Notes: generated by a model from the letters alone, not told the origin. Shown: positions 1 through 10,655, counted from the stretch's first letter. The stretch is 64,000 nucleotides of DNA from Qipengyuania aestuarii (GCF_019711535.1 NZ_JAIGNP010000002.1:620001-684000), one strand, 5' to 3'. Program-made: numbers and translations.

Positions 1-90
1 GAGCAATTCGGCATCATCGCAGGGGACGCCGTGCTGGTGAAAGGTTCGAATTCAGTCGGCCTCGGAAAGCTGGTCGACCATTTTACCTAG
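1..90 (+). CDS. murF: MurF, UDP-MurNAc-tripeptide--D-Ala-D-Ala ligase (C-terminal end only)
   Basis: Only the last 29 codons are inside the window, ending in TAG at 88-90. The visible residues include [18 protein letters not shown], which matches the extreme C terminus of MurF ligases. MurF adds D-Ala-D-Ala to the UDP-MurNAc tripeptide in the cytoplasm and makes the substrate of MraY, which begins 16 bases downstream. The position directly before mraY is the usual dcw order and supports the call. The rest of the gene lies upstream of the window. Confidence 0.9.
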   Translation, partial: EQFGIIAGDAVLVKGSNSVGLGKLVDHFT

Positions 91-106
91 GAAGCGCCGC
101 GCGCCG

Positions 107-1177
107 ATGCTCTATCTTCTCGCCGAATATTTCAATTTCGAAGGTCTATTCAACCTTGTGCGCTACCAGACCGCACGCGCGGGGGCGACATTGCTTACAG
201 CCTTGCTGATCGGGCTGCTTATCGGGCCGCGTTTTATCGACATGCTGCGCGTGCGGCAGGGCAAGGGGCAGCCGATCCGTGAAGACGGGCCCCAGACCCA
301 TCTCGCCAAGGTAGGCACGCCGACCATGGGCGGGTTGATGATCCTTGCCAGCCTCACCCTGTCGATGTTGCTTTGGATGGATCTCAGCAATCCTTTCGTC
401 TGGGCGTGCATGGCGGTGACCGGTGGTTTTGGCCTGATCGGTTTCCTTGACGATTACGACAAGGTTTCCAAGTCCAGCCACAAGGGCGTTTCGGGGAGGC
501 TGCGCCTGCTATTCGAATTCGCTGTGGCCGGGATCGCCAGTTGGATCATCGTCAGCCAGATCAATACCTTCGTCTATGTCCCCTTCGTAAATGATTTCGG
601 CATCGAGCTTGGACCGCTTTATTACGTTTTCGCAGCCTTCGTGATCGTAGGCGCTGGAAACGCAGTGAACCTCACCGATGGTCTGGACGGCCTGGCCACG
701 ATGCCGGTGATTATCGCAGCAGGCACTTTTGCGGTCATCGCCTATCTCGTGGGCCGCGTGGACTATTCGGAGTATCTCGGTATTCCTTACGTGGAAGGCG
801 CGGGGGAGCTGGCAATCTTCTGCGCCGCGATCATGGGGGCGGGGCTTGCCTTCCTGTGGTTCAACGCGCCTCCGGCTGCCGTTTTCATGGGTGACACTGG
901 CAGTCTGGCCCTCGGCGGCGCATTGGGCGCGATTGCAGTGGCGACGCATCATGAGGTTGTCCTGGCGATTGTCGGCGGTCTGTTCGTTTTCGAGGCACTC
1001 TCGGTCATCATCCAGGTGTTCTGGTTCAAACGCACTGGGCGCCGGGTCTTCCGCATGGCTCCCATCCACCACCATTTCGAGCAACTCGGCTGGTCCGAGA
1101 GCAAGGTCGTGATCCGCTTCTGGATCGTAGCCATAGTGCTCGCACTTCTGGGGCTGGCGACGCTCAAACTCAGATGA
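107..1177 (+). CDS. mraY: Phospho-MurNAc-pentapeptide transferase MraY
   Basis: This 356-residue polytopic inner-membrane enzyme transfers phospho-MurNAc-pentapeptide from UDP to undecaprenyl phosphate, giving lipid I. About ten hydrophobic segments are visible. The family landmarks are present: the acidic loop LDDYDK near residues 113-118, LTDGLDGLA near 191, [11 protein letters not shown] near 261 and the HHHFE motif near 320, all of which line the Mg2+ and nucleotide site. Length is normal for MraY (about 360). The stop overlaps the murD start by 4 bases (ATGA), so the two are translationally coupled. Confidence 0.98.
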   Translation: MLYLLAEYFNFEGLFNLVRYQTARAGATLLTALLIGLLIGPRFIDMLRVRQGKGQPIREDGPQTHLAKVGTPTMGGLMILASLTLSMLLWMDLSNPFVWACMAVTGGFGLIGFLDDYDKVSKSSHKGVSGRLRLLFEFAVAGIASWIIVSQINTFVYVPFVNDFGIELGPLYYVFAAFVIVGAGNAVNLTDGLDGLATMPVIIAAGTFAVIAYLVGRVDYSEYLGIPYVEGAGELAIFCAAIMGAGLAFLWFNAPPAAVFMGDTGSLALGGALGAIAVATHHEVVLAIVGGLFVFEALSVIIQVFWFKRTGRRVFRMAPIHHHFEQLGWSESKVVIRFWIVAIVLALLGLATLKLR

Positions 1178-2472
1178 TCACCTCTCCCGCCTGGAAGGAC
1201 AAGAAATACGCGGTGCTCGGCCTCGCGCGGTCCGGCCGGGCGACGGTCGAGGCGCTGCTCGCGGCAGGAGCGGACGTGCTCGTGTGGGATGACCGCGAGG
1301 AAGCGCGCGAGCCCTATGCCGGTCGCTGTGCCATAGGCGATCCGCTGGAGGCTGACCTTACGGGCTATGCAGGTGTGGTGGTTAGCCCCGGCGTGCCGCT
1401 CAACACACATCCGATCAAGCCGTATGCCGACAGCTTTGGCATACCTGTAATCGGCGACATCGAACTCTTTGTACAGGCACGGGCGGATTTGCCGCCGCAT
1501 AAGGTCGTCGGCATTACCGGCACCAATGGCAAATCGACCACCACCGCGCTGGTCCATCATATCCTCAAAACCGCAGGCTTACCGACGACGATGGGCGGCA
1601 ACATCGGCCTGCCGATCCTCGAACAGGAGCCTCTGCCCAAAGGCGGGGTCTATGTTCTTGAGCTTTCGAGCTATCAGCTCGACCTAACCTATTCGCTCGA
1701 TTGCGATGTGGCGGTGCTGCTAAACGTCACGGCGGATCATCTGGATCGGTACGATGGTGATTTCGAGAAGTATCGGGCGTCAAAGCTGCGATTATTCGAG
1801 ATGCAGTCGCATGAACATGTCGGAATAATCGCTGCTAGCGACATTACTTTGCGAGAGATCAGGCTTGCGATGGCTGATGGTCCGGGTCAGTGGTCGCAAC
1901 CGACACCTGAAACAAACTTAAGTGAATTCGCGCACAGTGACTGGCCTTCGCTTCAAGGCCCGCACAATGCGCAAAACGCGATGGCCGCTGACACTGTTGC
2001 GCTTGAACTCGGATTGCATCGCGATTTGCGCCAAGAAGCATTTCGCACCTACCCCGGCCTCCCGCACCGCATGGAGCGGGTCGCCGAAATCTCCGGCATC
2101 GCTTACGTCAACGACAGCAAGGGCACGAACACCGCCGCCTCCGCACCTGCGCTTGCGGCGTTCGAGAACATTCACTGGCTCCTTGGCGGGCTCGCCAAGG
2201 AGTTGGGGCTGGGCGAGTGCGAGGCCGAGCTGGGCCACGTCAAAGCGGCCTACACCATCGGAAAGGCCGGACCGGACTTTGCCGCTCAGCTGGAAGGCCG
2301 CGTGCGGGTGGAGCAGTGCGAAACACTCGACCGCGCGGTGGCCGCCGCTGCCGCAAGGGCAGAGGCGGGCGACACCGTCCTACTCTCGCCCGCCTGCGCC
2401 AGCTTTGACCAGTACGCTGACTTCGAAAAGCGCGGCGAGCATTTCCGTGCACTGGTGGAGGGCCTGAAGTGA
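1174..2472 (+). CDS. murD: UDP-N-acetylmuramoyl-L-alanine--D-glutamate ligase MurD
   Basis: This 432-residue cytoplasmic Mur ligase adds D-glutamate to UDP-MurNAc-L-Ala using ATP. The N-terminal Rossmann-like domain opens with [12 protein letters not shown]. The ATP loop [12 protein letters not shown] is near residue 113, and the central domain carries the LSSYQLD and [10 protein letters not shown] segments typical of MurD. The C-terminal domain contains [10 protein letters not shown]. The start overlaps the mraY stop, and the stop TGA overlaps the GTG start of ftsW. The gene is intact and of usual length. Confidence 0.97.
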   Translation: MITSPAWKDKKYAVLGLARSGRATVEALLAAGADVLVWDDREEAREPYAGRCAIGDPLEADLTGYAGVVVSPGVPLNTHPIKPYADSFGIPVIGDIELFVQARADLPPHKVVGITGTNGKSTTTALVHHILKTAGLPTTMGGNIGLPILEQEPLPKGGVYVLELSSYQLDLTYSLDCDVAVLLNVTADHLDRYDGDFEKYRASKLRLFEMQSHEHVGIIAASDITLREIRLAMADGPGQWSQPTPETNLSEFAHSDWPSLQGPHNAQNAMAADTVALELGLHRDLRQEAFRTYPGLPHRMERVAEISGIAYVNDSKGTNTAASAPALAAFENIHWLLGGLAKELGLGECEAELGHVKAAYTIGKAGPDFAAQLEGRVRVEQCETLDRAVAAAAARAEAGDTVLLSPACASFDQYADFEKRGEHFRALVEGLK

Positions 2473-3737
2473 CCGCCATGCAGCCCTTCGTCCCCGGCGC
2501 CAAGCGCAAGCCTGCCCATATCCCGGGCGGCAAGCTGTCGCGCTGGAGCCAGCTGAAGATCTGGTGGCGCGAGATCGACCGCGTGCTGCTCGGCCTCGTG
2601 CTGTTGCTGATGACGCTCGGCACCATAGCCGTGGCAGCGGCGAGCCCGGCCAGCGCCGACCGTCTTTCGACATCGACCGAGACGCTCAATCCGCTCTATT
2701 TCTTTTATCGCCACCTCGCATGGCAGGCAATTGCGCTGGGCGTGATGTTCGGCGCATCCTTGCTGAGCCGCCAGAATGCACGCCGCTTTGGCGTGGTACT
2801 CGGCGCCGCAATGCTCGGGCTGCTCTTTCTCGTGCCTTTTGTCGGAGTGGAAATTAACGGTGCGCGGCGCTGGATCAGCATCGGCATGCAGTTCCAGCCG
2901 TCGGAATTCCTCAAGCCCGCTTTCGCGATCGTTCTCGCCTGGATCCTCTCCTGGCGCATGCGCGATCCCAATTTGCCGGTCCTCTGGATATCGACCGGTC
3001 TGACCGGGCTCATCGGAATGCTGCTTATGATGCAGCCGAACTTCGGCGAGTTCATGCTTTTTGCCGGTGTATGGATGGTGATGATCCTTCTGGCGGGCAT
3101 GCCGATGAAAAGGTTGGGCGCGGTGATAGGGCTTGGCCTGTTCGTGCTGACCGCAACCTATTTCCTCTATGACAATGCCCGGCATCGCATTGACGCCTTT
3201 TTCGGCGGCGGCACTGCATACGATCAGGTCGATCTTGCCAGTCGGACGCTATTGGCAGGCGGCTGGACGGGATCAGGCTATGGGCTGGGGCTGAGAAAGA
3301 TGAGTTTGCCGGAGGCACATACCGATTATATCTTCAGCGTGATCGGGGAAGAGTTCGGATTGATTTTCTGCGCGCTCATCGTGCTGATCTATCTGGCCAT
3401 CATCGTCCGGGTCCTGATGCGTTTGTTCGACGAGGAAGATCTCTTCGCGCTGCTGGCCGGAACAGGGCTCGTGTCGCTCCTCGGGGGGCAGGCTTTCATC
3501 AACATACTCGTCAATTTGCAGCTCTTCCCTTCCAAGGGCATGACCCTGCCGCTCGTCAGTTATGGTGGCTCTTCTACGATAGCAGTGTGCATGGCAGTTG
3601 GCTTGCTGATCGCGATCACGCGCCGCAATCCCTATCTGAAAACCACCACGAAAGGGCTTGGCGACCTGCTGGGCATGGGGCAGGGCAGGGCGATGAAGAC
3701 GCCAGAGGCGCGCATCTCGCGCGAGATTCACCAGTGA
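2469..3737 (+). CDS. ftsW: Septal peptidoglycan polymerase FtsW (SEDS family)
   Basis: This 422-residue membrane protein with about ten transmembrane segments polymerises lipid II at the septum together with a class B PBP. SEDS hallmarks are visible: GARRWISIG, FQPSEFLKP, and the catalytic extracellular loop with LPEAHTDYIFSVIGEE. The usual QPDFG is QPNFG here. I chose the GTG at 2469 because it overlaps the murD TGA (GTGA); an ATG lies three codons later at 2478. The stop likewise overlaps the GTG start of murG, so translation is coupled through the operon. Confidence 0.96.
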   Translation: MTAMQPFVPGAKRKPAHIPGGKLSRWSQLKIWWREIDRVLLGLVLLLMTLGTIAVAAASPASADRLSTSTETLNPLYFFYRHLAWQAIALGVMFGASLLSRQNARRFGVVLGAAMLGLLFLVPFVGVEINGARRWISIGMQFQPSEFLKPAFAIVLAWILSWRMRDPNLPVLWISTGLTGLIGMLLMMQPNFGEFMLFAGVWMVMILLAGMPMKRLGAVIGLGLFVLTATYFLYDNARHRIDAFFGGGTAYDQVDLASRTLLAGGWTGSGYGLGLRKMSLPEAHTDYIFSVIGEEFGLIFCALIVLIYLAIIVRVLMRLFDEEDLFALLAGTGLVSLLGGQAFINILVNLQLFPSKGMTLPLVSYGGSSTIAVCMAVGLLIAITRRNPYLKTTTKGLGDLLGMGQGRAMKTPEARISREIHQ

Positions 3738-4945
3738 CCCATTCCAATCGCCATTACGTGCTCGCAGCCGGTGGAACCGGCGGCCACATTCTCCCTGCTT
3801 TTGCCTTGGCGACCGAACTCGACAAGCGCGGCCACCATGTGGCGCTAATCACGGATGAGCGGGGCGCCCAAATCCCAGGCAAGCCTGATTTCATGCCTGC
3901 TCACGTCCTCCCGGCAGGGCGTTTCGGGAAGAATCCGCTGCAGTGGCTTCGCGGAGCAAAAGCGGTGTGGGAGGGGCGCAAGATGGCCATGCGCCTGTTC
4001 GAGAGTTTTCAACCAAGCGCAGTGATCGGTTTTGGCGGCTATCCTTCGCTGCCCTCCATCCTCGCCTCGACTTCGGCACGAATTCCCACGATCATCCATG
4101 AACAGAACGCGGTGCTGGGCCGTGTGAACAGGCTGTTCGCCAACCGAGTTGACGCGATCGCGACCGCTTACCCTGAGGTTCAGAGGCTCAAGCCGCTGCA
4201 GCAGGGGAAGACCCATCTGGTCGGCAATCCCGTGCGGGCCGAAGTGCTTAACCTGCGCAAGCGCCCATTCCCGCCATATGAGGAAGAAGGCCTTCTTCGC
4301 GTGCTTGTTACAGGTGGCAGCCAAGGCGCGCGCGTTTTGTCCGAAGTCGTGCCCGACGGACTGGCCATGCTGGCCCCCGCCATTCGCCAGCGGCTGCAGG
4401 TTACACAGCAATGCCGTCCGGAAGATCTCACAGCTGTGCGCGAGCGCTATCTTACTCACGGCATCCCTGCCGAGCTTGGCACGTATTTCGAAGACATGGC
4501 CACGCGGCTTGCCGATGCGCACCTTTTTATCGGCCGTGCGGGTGCCTCAACCATTGCCGAACTAACCGCGGTCGGCCGGCCAGCCATTCTCATACCGCTG
4601 CCCATCGCGACAGACGATCACCAGGCTGCCAATGCCCGGGAGATGGCCAAGGCGGGCGGTGCCCGGATGATCCGGCAGGAAAAATTCGGCCCCAAGGAAC
4701 TGGCCAAACAGATCAAGGCGCTGGCAGACAATCCGGAAGGACTTGCGAATGCTGCCCATGCTGCATGGAACTGCGGGCGCCCCAAGGCCGTAGAGGACCT
4801 TGCCGACCTCCTGGAAAGCTTCGGCGGGGCGGATATGATGGATGTGATCCGCGTCGGCGGAAATAATGCGCGTGGGGCCTCTCAAGGCGTCGTGGCAGGA
4901 CAAACCTCCAAGACAACAACAGCCAAGAAGGAGAGCGCGGAATGA
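3734..4945 (+). CDS. murG: MurG, lipid II-forming N-acetylglucosaminyltransferase
   Basis: This GT28-family enzyme transfers GlcNAc from UDP-GlcNAc to lipid I on the inner face of the membrane. Starting at the GTG at 3734, which overlaps the ftsW stop, gives 403 residues. The N terminus [21 protein letters not shown] carries the glycine-rich lipid I/phosphate loop; an earlier in-frame ATG at 3587 would lie inside ftsW and add 49 residues without similarity. The GIRAGA-like segment reads [11 protein letters not shown]. About 38 extra residues rich in Gly, Thr, Lys and Ser follow the catalytic domain, which is longer than the usual 355-370 residues. The stop overlaps the murC start by 4 bases. 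Confidence 0.96.
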   Translation: MTHSNRHYVLAAGGTGGHILPAFALATELDKRGHHVALITDERGAQIPGKPDFMPAHVLPAGRFGKNPLQWLRGAKAVWEGRKMAMRLFESFQPSAVIGFGGYPSLPSILASTSARIPTIIHEQNAVLGRVNRLFANRVDAIATAYPEVQRLKPLQQGKTHLVGNPVRAEVLNLRKRPFPPYEEEGLLRVLVTGGSQGARVLSEVVPDGLAMLAPAIRQRLQVTQQCRPEDLTAVRERYLTHGIPAELGTYFEDMATRLADAHLFIGRAGASTIAELTAVGRPAILIPLPIATDDHQAANAREMAKAGGARMIRQEKFGPKELAKQIKALADNPEGLANAAHAAWNCGRPKAVEDLADLLESFGGADMMDVIRVGGNNARGASQGVVAGQTSKTTTAKKESAE

Positions 4946-6351
4946 AGGGCGTACCAACCGATATCGGAACGATCCATTTTGTCGGGATCGGCGGCATCGG
5001 CATGTCGGGTATCGCCGAGGTGATGAACAATCTCGGCTATACGGTGCAGGGTTCGGACCTGAACGAAAGCCCGGTTGTCGAACGGCTCCGCGCGCAAGGT
5101 ATTTCGGTGAGGATCGGGCACGCTAAGGAAAATGTCGAAGGTGCTTCGGTCGTCGTGACTTCGACGGCAGTGAAGCGCACCAATCCCGAAGTGGCGCACG
5201 CGCTTGAAAACCGGATTCCGGTGGTTCGCAGGGCCGAAATGCTTGCCGAGCTCATGCGGCTGAAATCTACCATTGCGGTGGCCGGTACCCATGGCAAGAC
5301 CACTACTACCAGCATGATCGCCAGCCTGCTCGACTGTGGCGCTATCGACCCCACGGTGATCAACGGCGGCATTATCGAACAATATGGTTCGAACGCGCGG
5401 CTAGGCGATAGTGACTGGATGGTGGTCGAAGCCGATGAGAGTGACGGAAGCTTTCTGCGTCTCGACGGGACCATTGCGGTCGTGACGAACATCGATCCCG
5501 AGCATTTGGATCACTACGGCGACTTCGACGGGGTGAAGGATGCTTTCGTCGAGTTCATCCACAATGTTCCGTTTTACGGTGCTGCGGTGCTTTGCATTGA
5601 TCACCCTGAAGTCCAGGCAGTGATCGGCAAGGTTCGAGATCGCCGCGTGGTGACTTACGGCTTCAATCTCCAGGCGGATATTTGCGGCGTCAACGTTCAG
5701 CCGCATGAAGGCGGAAACCGTTTCGACGTCATCGTTCGTCAGCGGGGCGAGGAGGATCGCCGGATCGAGAATGTGTGTCTCCCGATGCCTGGCCGCCACA
5801 ATGTGCAGAATGCATTGGCGGCAATCGCCGTATCGATCGAGATGGGCTGTCCCGATGAGGTGATTTGCAGCGGCTTCTCCAGTTTTGGCGGCGTCCGACG
5901 CCGATTTACCAATGTCGGCACTGTGGCAGGCGCGACCGTGATTGACGACTATGGCCATCACCCGGTCGAAATTCGCGCCGTTCTGGAAGCTGCGCGCGAA
6001 GCGACCCGGAACCGCGTGATCGCAGTGATGCAACCCCATCGGTATACTCGCCTCAATGATTTGATGGACGACTTCCAGAGCGCCTTCAACGAGGCGGACC
6101 AGGTCTATGTCACTCCCGTTTATGCGGCAGGCGAAGATCCGATCGAAGGCGTCGATGCGGAAGCCCTGGTCGAAGGTTTGAAATCGCGTGGACATCGCAG
6201 TGCCATGACGGTGCAGGACCGCGAAGATTTGGCGAAGAAGCTGGCCACTGACATCGAAGAGGGCGATCTCATCGTCTGCCTCGGTGCGGGCGACATAACC
6301 AAGTGGGCCGCAGGCCTTGCCGATGCGATCGGCAAGGAGCGTGCCGAGTGA
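4942..6351 (+). CDS. murC: UDP-N-acetylmuramate--L-alanine ligase MurC
   Basis: This 469-residue cytoplasmic ligase adds the first amino acid, L-alanine, to UDP-MurNAc. The N-terminal [13 protein letters not shown] nucleotide-sugar fold and the ATP loop [11 protein letters not shown] near residue 115 are clear. [10 protein letters not shown] and [13 protein letters not shown] identify MurC among Mur ligases, and [10 protein letters not shown] begins the C-terminal domain. The ATG overlaps murG (ATGA) and the stop overlaps the GTG of murB. Length is typical and the gene is intact. Confidence 0.98.
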   Translation: MKGVPTDIGTIHFVGIGGIGMSGIAEVMNNLGYTVQGSDLNESPVVERLRAQGISVRIGHAKENVEGASVVVTSTAVKRTNPEVAHALENRIPVVRRAEMLAELMRLKSTIAVAGTHGKTTTTSMIASLLDCGAIDPTVINGGIIEQYGSNARLGDSDWMVVEADESDGSFLRLDGTIAVVTNIDPEHLDHYGDFDGVKDAFVEFIHNVPFYGAAVLCIDHPEVQAVIGKVRDRRVVTYGFNLQADICGVNVQPHEGGNRFDVIVRQRGEEDRRIENVCLPMPGRHNVQNALAAIAVSIEMGCPDEVICSGFSSFGGVRRRFTNVGTVAGATVIDDYGHHPVEIRAVLEAAREATRNRVIAVMQPHRYTRLNDLMDDFQSAFNEADQVYVTPVYAAGEDPIEGVDAEALVEGLKSRGHRSAMTVQDREDLAKKLATDIEEGDLIVCLGAGDITKWAAGLADAIGKERAE

Positions 6352-7319
6352 CGCAGCAAGAAAACGATGTCTGGAACTTCGATAGCGGCATGGCTCCCGA
6401 CTGTTCGGTGGAGGGGAGTATCGAAGCGCCGATCGAAACCGATGGCCTGCGCGGTAAACTGACTTCGAACGCGCCGCTTGCAAAGCTGGTGTGGTTCAAG
6501 AGCGGCGGCAATGCCGACTGGTTGTACGAGCCCGAAGACATGGATGATCTGCAGGAGTTTCTCCGGCGGATCGACGGGAGTCTGCCGATCATGGCCCTTG
6601 GCCTCGGCTCAAATATGATTGTCCGCGATGGCGGCGTGCCGGGCGTGGTAATTAAGCTCGGCAAGCCGTTCGCCGATGTTTCGATCGATGATGATAGCTG
6701 TATCGTGGACTGTGGTGGCGGGGCGCATGGAATACTCGTCGCCAGTGCAGCCCGCGATTGCGGGGTGGCAGGTCTTGAATTCATGCGCGGCATCCCCGGC
6801 ACGGTTGGCGGCTTCGTCCGCATGAACGGCGGGGCCTATGGCCGCGAAGTAAGCGATGTGCTGATCGATTGCGACGTGGTCATGCCCGGCGGCGCGATGC
6901 ACCGTCTCCCTGCGTCTGATCTTCAATACTCCTATCGTCATTCCGCCCTACCTCAGGGTGCAGTAGTCGTCCGCGCTCGGTTTCAGGGCGTGTCGGGCGA
7001 TCCCGAGGTCATCGGCGCGAAGATGGATGAGATTGCCGAGGCTCGGGAAAACTCCCAGCCGCTGCGCACCAAGACAGGTGGGTCAACCTTCAAGAACCCG
7101 CCTGGTGAAAAAGCGTGGCAACTGGTCGATGCTGCGGGCTGCCGCGGACTAACAATGGGCGGCGCGCAGGTGAGCGAGAAGCACACCAATTTTCTTATCA
7201 ACACGGGGAATGCCTCGAGTGCCGATATCGAGGGTCTGGGCGAGGAAGTGAAGCGCCGTGTCTATGAGAATTCGGGTGTCGAGCTCGAATGGGAAATACA
7301 GAGAGTGGGGCGACCTTAA
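6348..7319 (+). CDS. murB: UDP-N-acetylenolpyruvoylglucosamine reductase MurB
   Basis: This FAD- and NADPH-dependent reductase makes UDP-MurNAc. Starting at GTG 6348, which overlaps the murC TGA, gives 323 residues; an earlier ATG at 6303 would run inside murC. The FAD-binding part contains [13 protein letters not shown] and [26 protein letters not shown], the [19 protein letters not shown] stretch with the proton-donor Ser, and the conserved region around [10 protein letters not shown] are present. The arrangement fits the shorter type II MurB. ddl follows after 9 bases. Confidence 0.97.
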   Translation: MTQQENDVWNFDSGMAPDCSVEGSIEAPIETDGLRGKLTSNAPLAKLVWFKSGGNADWLYEPEDMDDLQEFLRRIDGSLPIMALGLGSNMIVRDGGVPGVVIKLGKPFADVSIDDDSCIVDCGGGAHGILVASAARDCGVAGLEFMRGIPGTVGGFVRMNGGAYGREVSDVLIDCDVVMPGGAMHRLPASDLQYSYRHSALPQGAVVVRARFQGVSGDPEVIGAKMDEIAEARENSQPLRTKTGGSTFKNPPGEKAWQLVDAAGCRGLTMGGAQVSEKHTNFLINTGNASSADIEGLGEEVKRRVYENSGVELEWEIQRVGRP

Positions 7320-7328
7320 GGACCGAAT

Positions 7329-8321
7329 ATGACCGATCTCTCCAAACTTTCTGACGATATTCACATCGCTGTCCTGATGGGCGGTTGGGCCAATGAAAGG
7401 CCTGTCAGCCTGATGTCTGGCGAAGGCGTTGCGAAAGCGCTGGAAGAGCGCGGCCACCGGGTTACCCGGATCGACATGGACCGCGATGTTGCCGCGCGCA
7501 TTGCAGAAGTGAAACCCGACGTCGTCTTCAACGCGCTCCACGGGGTGCCCGGCGAAGATGGCAGCGTGCAGGGCATGCTCGACCTCATGGGCGTACCCTA
7601 TACACACTCCGGTCTCGCCACTTCGGTCATCGCCATCGACAAGCAGCTGACCAAGCAGGCGCTCGTTCCTCACGGCATTCCGATGCCTGGCGGGCGTATC
7701 GTCAAGACCGCCGACCTGTTCGAGCGGGATCCGCTGCCGCGCCCCTATGTGCTGAAGCCCGTGAACGAGGGTAGCTCGGTCGGCGTCGCCATCGTGACCG
7801 ACGATGGCAGTTACGGCAATCCCATTGCCCGCGATGCGACAGGGCCTTGGCAGGACTTCTCGGAGCTTCTGGCCGAGCCTTACATCAAGGGCCGCGAAAT
7901 GACGTCGGCAGTGGTGGATTTCGAAAGCGGACCACGAGCTCTCGCTGTGACCGAACTGAAGCCCAAGAGCGGGTTCTACGATTTCGACGCCAAATATACC
8001 GATGGAATGACCGATCATATCTGTCCGGCAGACATTCCCGAGCGTATTCGGGATCTTTGCCTCGAGATTGCGCTGAAGGCACACAAAGTGCTGGGATGCC
8101 GTGGCACCAGCCGGACAGATTTCCGCTGGGACGAGGAGCAGGGCGAGGACGGTCTGTTCGTCCTCGAAACCAATACCCAGCCCGGCATGACACCGCTCAG
8201 CCTTGTGCCCGAGCAGGCGAGAAACGCCGGGATCGAGTATGGCGAACTGGTCGAAACCATAATTGCCGCAGCTTTGCGAGACCATAACGGTGTTAAACGG
8301 AACCGGGGAAGCGATGGCTAA
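7329..8321 (+). CDS. ddl: D-alanine--D-alanine ligase
   Basis: This 330-residue ATP-grasp ligase makes D-Ala-D-Ala for the pentapeptide. MGGWANERPVSLMSG at the N terminus, FNALHGVPGEDGSVQG, the ATP-grasp segment VLKPVNEGSSVGVAIV and the metal-binding C-terminal ETNTQPGMTPLSLVPEQA are all visible. An AAGGA ribosome-binding site lies six bases before the ATG. The last 8 bases overlap the ftsQ start. It is the dcw-type Ddl expected between murB and ftsQ. Confidence 0.97.
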   Translation: MTDLSKLSDDIHIAVLMGGWANERPVSLMSGEGVAKALEERGHRVTRIDMDRDVAARIAEVKPDVVFNALHGVPGEDGSVQGMLDLMGVPYTHSGLATSVIAIDKQLTKQALVPHGIPMPGGRIVKTADLFERDPLPRPYVLKPVNEGSSVGVAIVTDDGSYGNPIARDATGPWQDFSELLAEPYIKGREMTSAVVDFESGPRALAVTELKPKSGFYDFDAKYTDGMTDHICPADIPERIRDLCLEIALKAHKVLGCRGTSRTDFRWDEEQGEDGLFVLETNTQPGMTPLSLVPEQARNAGIEYGELVETIIAAALRDHNGVKRNRGSDG

Positions 8322-9219
8322 AGTCAGCCGTAAACCCACCGGCGTCCGCCGATCCGCCGCCGCGCGCAGTCGTAGTCAGAAGGCACGCGCCGCCAAGCGC
8401 CATACCTCAGGTCTGCTAGACCGCATCATGGCGGCGCTGCCCTTCACAGAGGACCAGTGGCACAAATTCTTTCTTGCTTCGATCATCGCGCTCGGGCTCG
8501 TTATCGCATGGACGGTGGCCAGCTATGCCGGCGTGCCGGAGATTGCGCGCGCGGAGCTCGCCAAATCGGCCAGTCGCGCAGGCTTCGAAGTCGATCGGGT
8601 GCGCGTAACCGGGGTAGAGCGGCTGAACGAACAAATCGTCTATGAGCGGGTCCTCGGCGAACAGGACCGGCCGATGCCGCTCGTTGAAGTCGGCGAGATC
8701 CGCGAGCGTTTGCTTGAACTGCCTTGGGTGAAGGATGCCCGCGTCTCCCGGCAATTGCCAGATCTGCTCAAGATAGACATCGTCGAACGAGAACCTCACG
8801 CTATCGTGCAGAAGCCCGACCGGCTCATCCTGGTTGATGCGACTGGTCATGAACTGGAGGCCGTGTCGCGCGAAGAAGCATCGGACATGCTGGTGATATC
8901 GGGCCCTGGAGCACAGAAGCAGGTGGCCGATCTTGGGCGACTGCTCGATGCCGCTCCTGCGCTGAAGCCGCAGATCGCCGCAGCGGAGTGGATCGGCAAC
9001 CGGCGCTGGAACCTCACTTTCGGAACAGGTCAGATGCTCGCCCTACCGGAAGGCGACAAGGGCCCTGCCGCACTGGTAAAATTTGCGGAAATGGATGGTA
9101 GAAACCGCCTCATCGGCGGCAAGGCCGTCGCGATAGATATGCGCGTGCCAGACCGCGCCTATCTGCGCTGCAAAGATGGCCCGTGTCCGCGCGGGCTTAC
9201 GGCGGGGATGGCCGAATAA
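8314..9219 (+). CDS. ftsQ: Cell division protein FtsQ
   Basis: FtsQ is a bitopic divisome protein linking cytoplasmic and periplasmic division factors. I chose ATG 8314 (301 residues), preceded by GGGGAAG; an ATG 51 bases earlier lies inside ddl and adds nothing recognisable. The N terminus is very basic (RSAAARSRSQKARAAKRH). A single transmembrane helix (FFLASIIALGLVIAWTVASY) follows near residues 50-70, then a POTRA domain (VDRVRVTGVERLNEQIVYERV) and the FtsQ/DivIB domain (LPWVKDARVSRQLPDLLKIDI). The stop overlaps the ftsA ATG by one base. Confidence 0.95.
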   Translation: MAKVSRKPTGVRRSAAARSRSQKARAAKRHTSGLLDRIMAALPFTEDQWHKFFLASIIALGLVIAWTVASYAGVPEIARAELAKSASRAGFEVDRVRVTGVERLNEQIVYERVLGEQDRPMPLVEVGEIRERLLELPWVKDARVSRQLPDLLKIDIVEREPHAIVQKPDRLILVDATGHELEAVSREEASDMLVISGPGAQKQVADLGRLLDAAPALKPQIAAAEWIGNRRWNLTFGTGQMLALPEGDKGPAALVKFAEMDGRNRLIGGKAVAIDMRVPDRAYLRCKDGPCPRGLTAGMAE

Positions 9220-10517
9220 TGGCGTCTTCTCCGAACACTCCCCTGCCGCGCATCAACCGCGTGTTCGCAGCCGTGAATATCGGCTCATTCCGTATTTCAT
9301 CGATGATCATGGGCCAGGCCGAAACAGGCGAGATGATCGTGCTTGGCTCTTCCCACCGCAAGGCCGAAGGTATCAAGCGGGGCTACATTACCGACATGGT
9401 AGCCGCCACGCACGCCATTCGGGCAGCAGTGGAAACGGCTGAAGCAAATGCCAATACTACCGTGTCGGGCGTGTGGATCGGATGTGCGGGCGCGGGTCTG
9501 TCAAGCAAGATCGCGAGTGTCGAGGTGGCCATTGGCGGGCGCAGGATCGACGAGGATGATGTCGAGCACCTTCTGTTCGCGGCGCGTGACCATATTCAGC
9601 CCGAAGGCCGCACCGTACTGCACGCACAGCCTGCCCATTACACGCTCGACGGTGCCCATGGCGTCGCAAATCCCATCGGCCTGCATGCCGAGACACTAGG
9701 CGTCGACGTCCACGTCACTCTTGCCGATGGTGCTCCGGTGCGAAATCTGATCGAAGCCGTTCAGAGCGCGCATCTCGATGTCGATGGTGTCGTGGCAAGC
9801 CCCTTGGCGGCAGCCTATGCCTGCCTGTCGAACGAGGAACGCGATCTGGGTGTCGCGCTGGTCGAGATCGGCGCTCAGGTAACGAATGTGTCGGTTCATG
9901 CGGGGGGGATGCTCCTCGGACTGCGGTCCATTCCCGTCGGTTCGAACGACATCACCGATGCCATTGCCAGTTCGCTGGGCATCAGGCGCGGGCAGGCCGA
10001 GCGTCTGAAATGCGTGTCGGGTTCGGCAATCGCGACGCCGAGTGACCATCGTGAGATGATCCCCGTGAATGCGCCGGGAGAAGAAGTCGACGGTAGATTG
10101 GCCCGCGGGGCCGACGAACAGAACCGCATCCCTAGGGCAGAACTGGTTTCGGTGGTCACGGATCGTCTTGGCACGATGACAACCGAAATCAGCAAAGGCC
10201 TGAAGGCCATGGGCTTTTCCGGCGCGAATGGAGGTCAGGTGGTGCTGACCGGGGGCGGGGCGGAACTGCACGGGATTGCAGAATTCGTGCAGGGCGCACT
10301 GGGGCTACCCGTGCGTCGGGGCAAGCCGCCAGCCCTGCGCGGATTGCCCGAGGCGCATGCCACGCCTGGCTTCGCGACCTTAGCGGGCCTGTGCCTTTAT
10401 GCCTCCGAAGATCCGGTCGACATCCGCAATGTGGGCCCCAGCTATCAGCCGACGAGGCGGTACTCGGGACTGGGTCTTGTCAACCGTGTGGTGCAGGCGG
10501 TACGTGAATATTTTTGA
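9219..10517 (+). CDS. ftsA: Cell division protein FtsA
   Basis: FtsA is an actin-like ATPase that tethers FtsZ to the membrane. ATG 9219 (432 residues) overlaps the ftsQ TAA and is preferred to an ATG at 9183 inside ftsQ. AAVNIGSFRIS is the phosphate-1 region, the 1C (SHS2) subdomain follows, and VVLTGGGAELHGI is the C-terminal nucleotide-binding segment. The last residues, GLVNRVVQAVREYF, form an amphipathic helix of the kind that inserts into the membrane. A 138-base gap separates it from ftsZ. Confidence 0.96.
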   Translation: MASSPNTPLPRINRVFAAVNIGSFRISSMIMGQAETGEMIVLGSSHRKAEGIKRGYITDMVAATHAIRAAVETAEANANTTVSGVWIGCAGAGLSSKIASVEVAIGGRRIDEDDVEHLLFAARDHIQPEGRTVLHAQPAHYTLDGAHGVANPIGLHAETLGVDVHVTLADGAPVRNLIEAVQSAHLDVDGVVASPLAAAYACLSNEERDLGVALVEIGAQVTNVSVHAGGMLLGLRSIPVGSNDITDAIASSLGIRRGQAERLKCVSGSAIATPSDHREMIPVNAPGEEVDGRLARGADEQNRIPRAELVSVVTDRLGTMTTEISKGLKAMGFSGANGGQVVLTGGGAELHGIAEFVQGALGLPVRRGKPPALRGLPEAHATPGFATLAGLCLYASEDPVDIRNVGPSYQPTRRYSGLGLVNRVVQAVREYF

Positions 10518-10655
10518 ATGTAAGGTAATTTCGGTTGAATCGAGCCGCGCAGCGCGGTGGATAACGGCAATTACCCTTTGCCTACGCGAATCGCTTTGTG
10601 CCAAAAGCGTGCGTGAAATGGCTTCGGCCAAAATTTTTTCCCAAGGGAACGCCTA
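10518..10655 (+). promoter_or_regulatory. ftsA-ftsZ intergenic region with two GANTC sites and a short palindrome
   Basis: This is the largest gap in the dcw cluster. It contains two GAATC sites (10537-10541 and 10588-10592), which match the GANTC target of the CcrM methylase of alphaproteobacteria. A perfect 6-1-6 inverted repeat (CCGCGC-A-GCGCGG) lies at 10545-10557, and an AAGGGAA ribosome-binding site sits just before the ftsZ ATG. In Caulobacter, ftsZ transcription is sensitive to GANTC methylation. A dedicated ftsZ promoter here is inferred, not shown. Confidence 0.45.
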
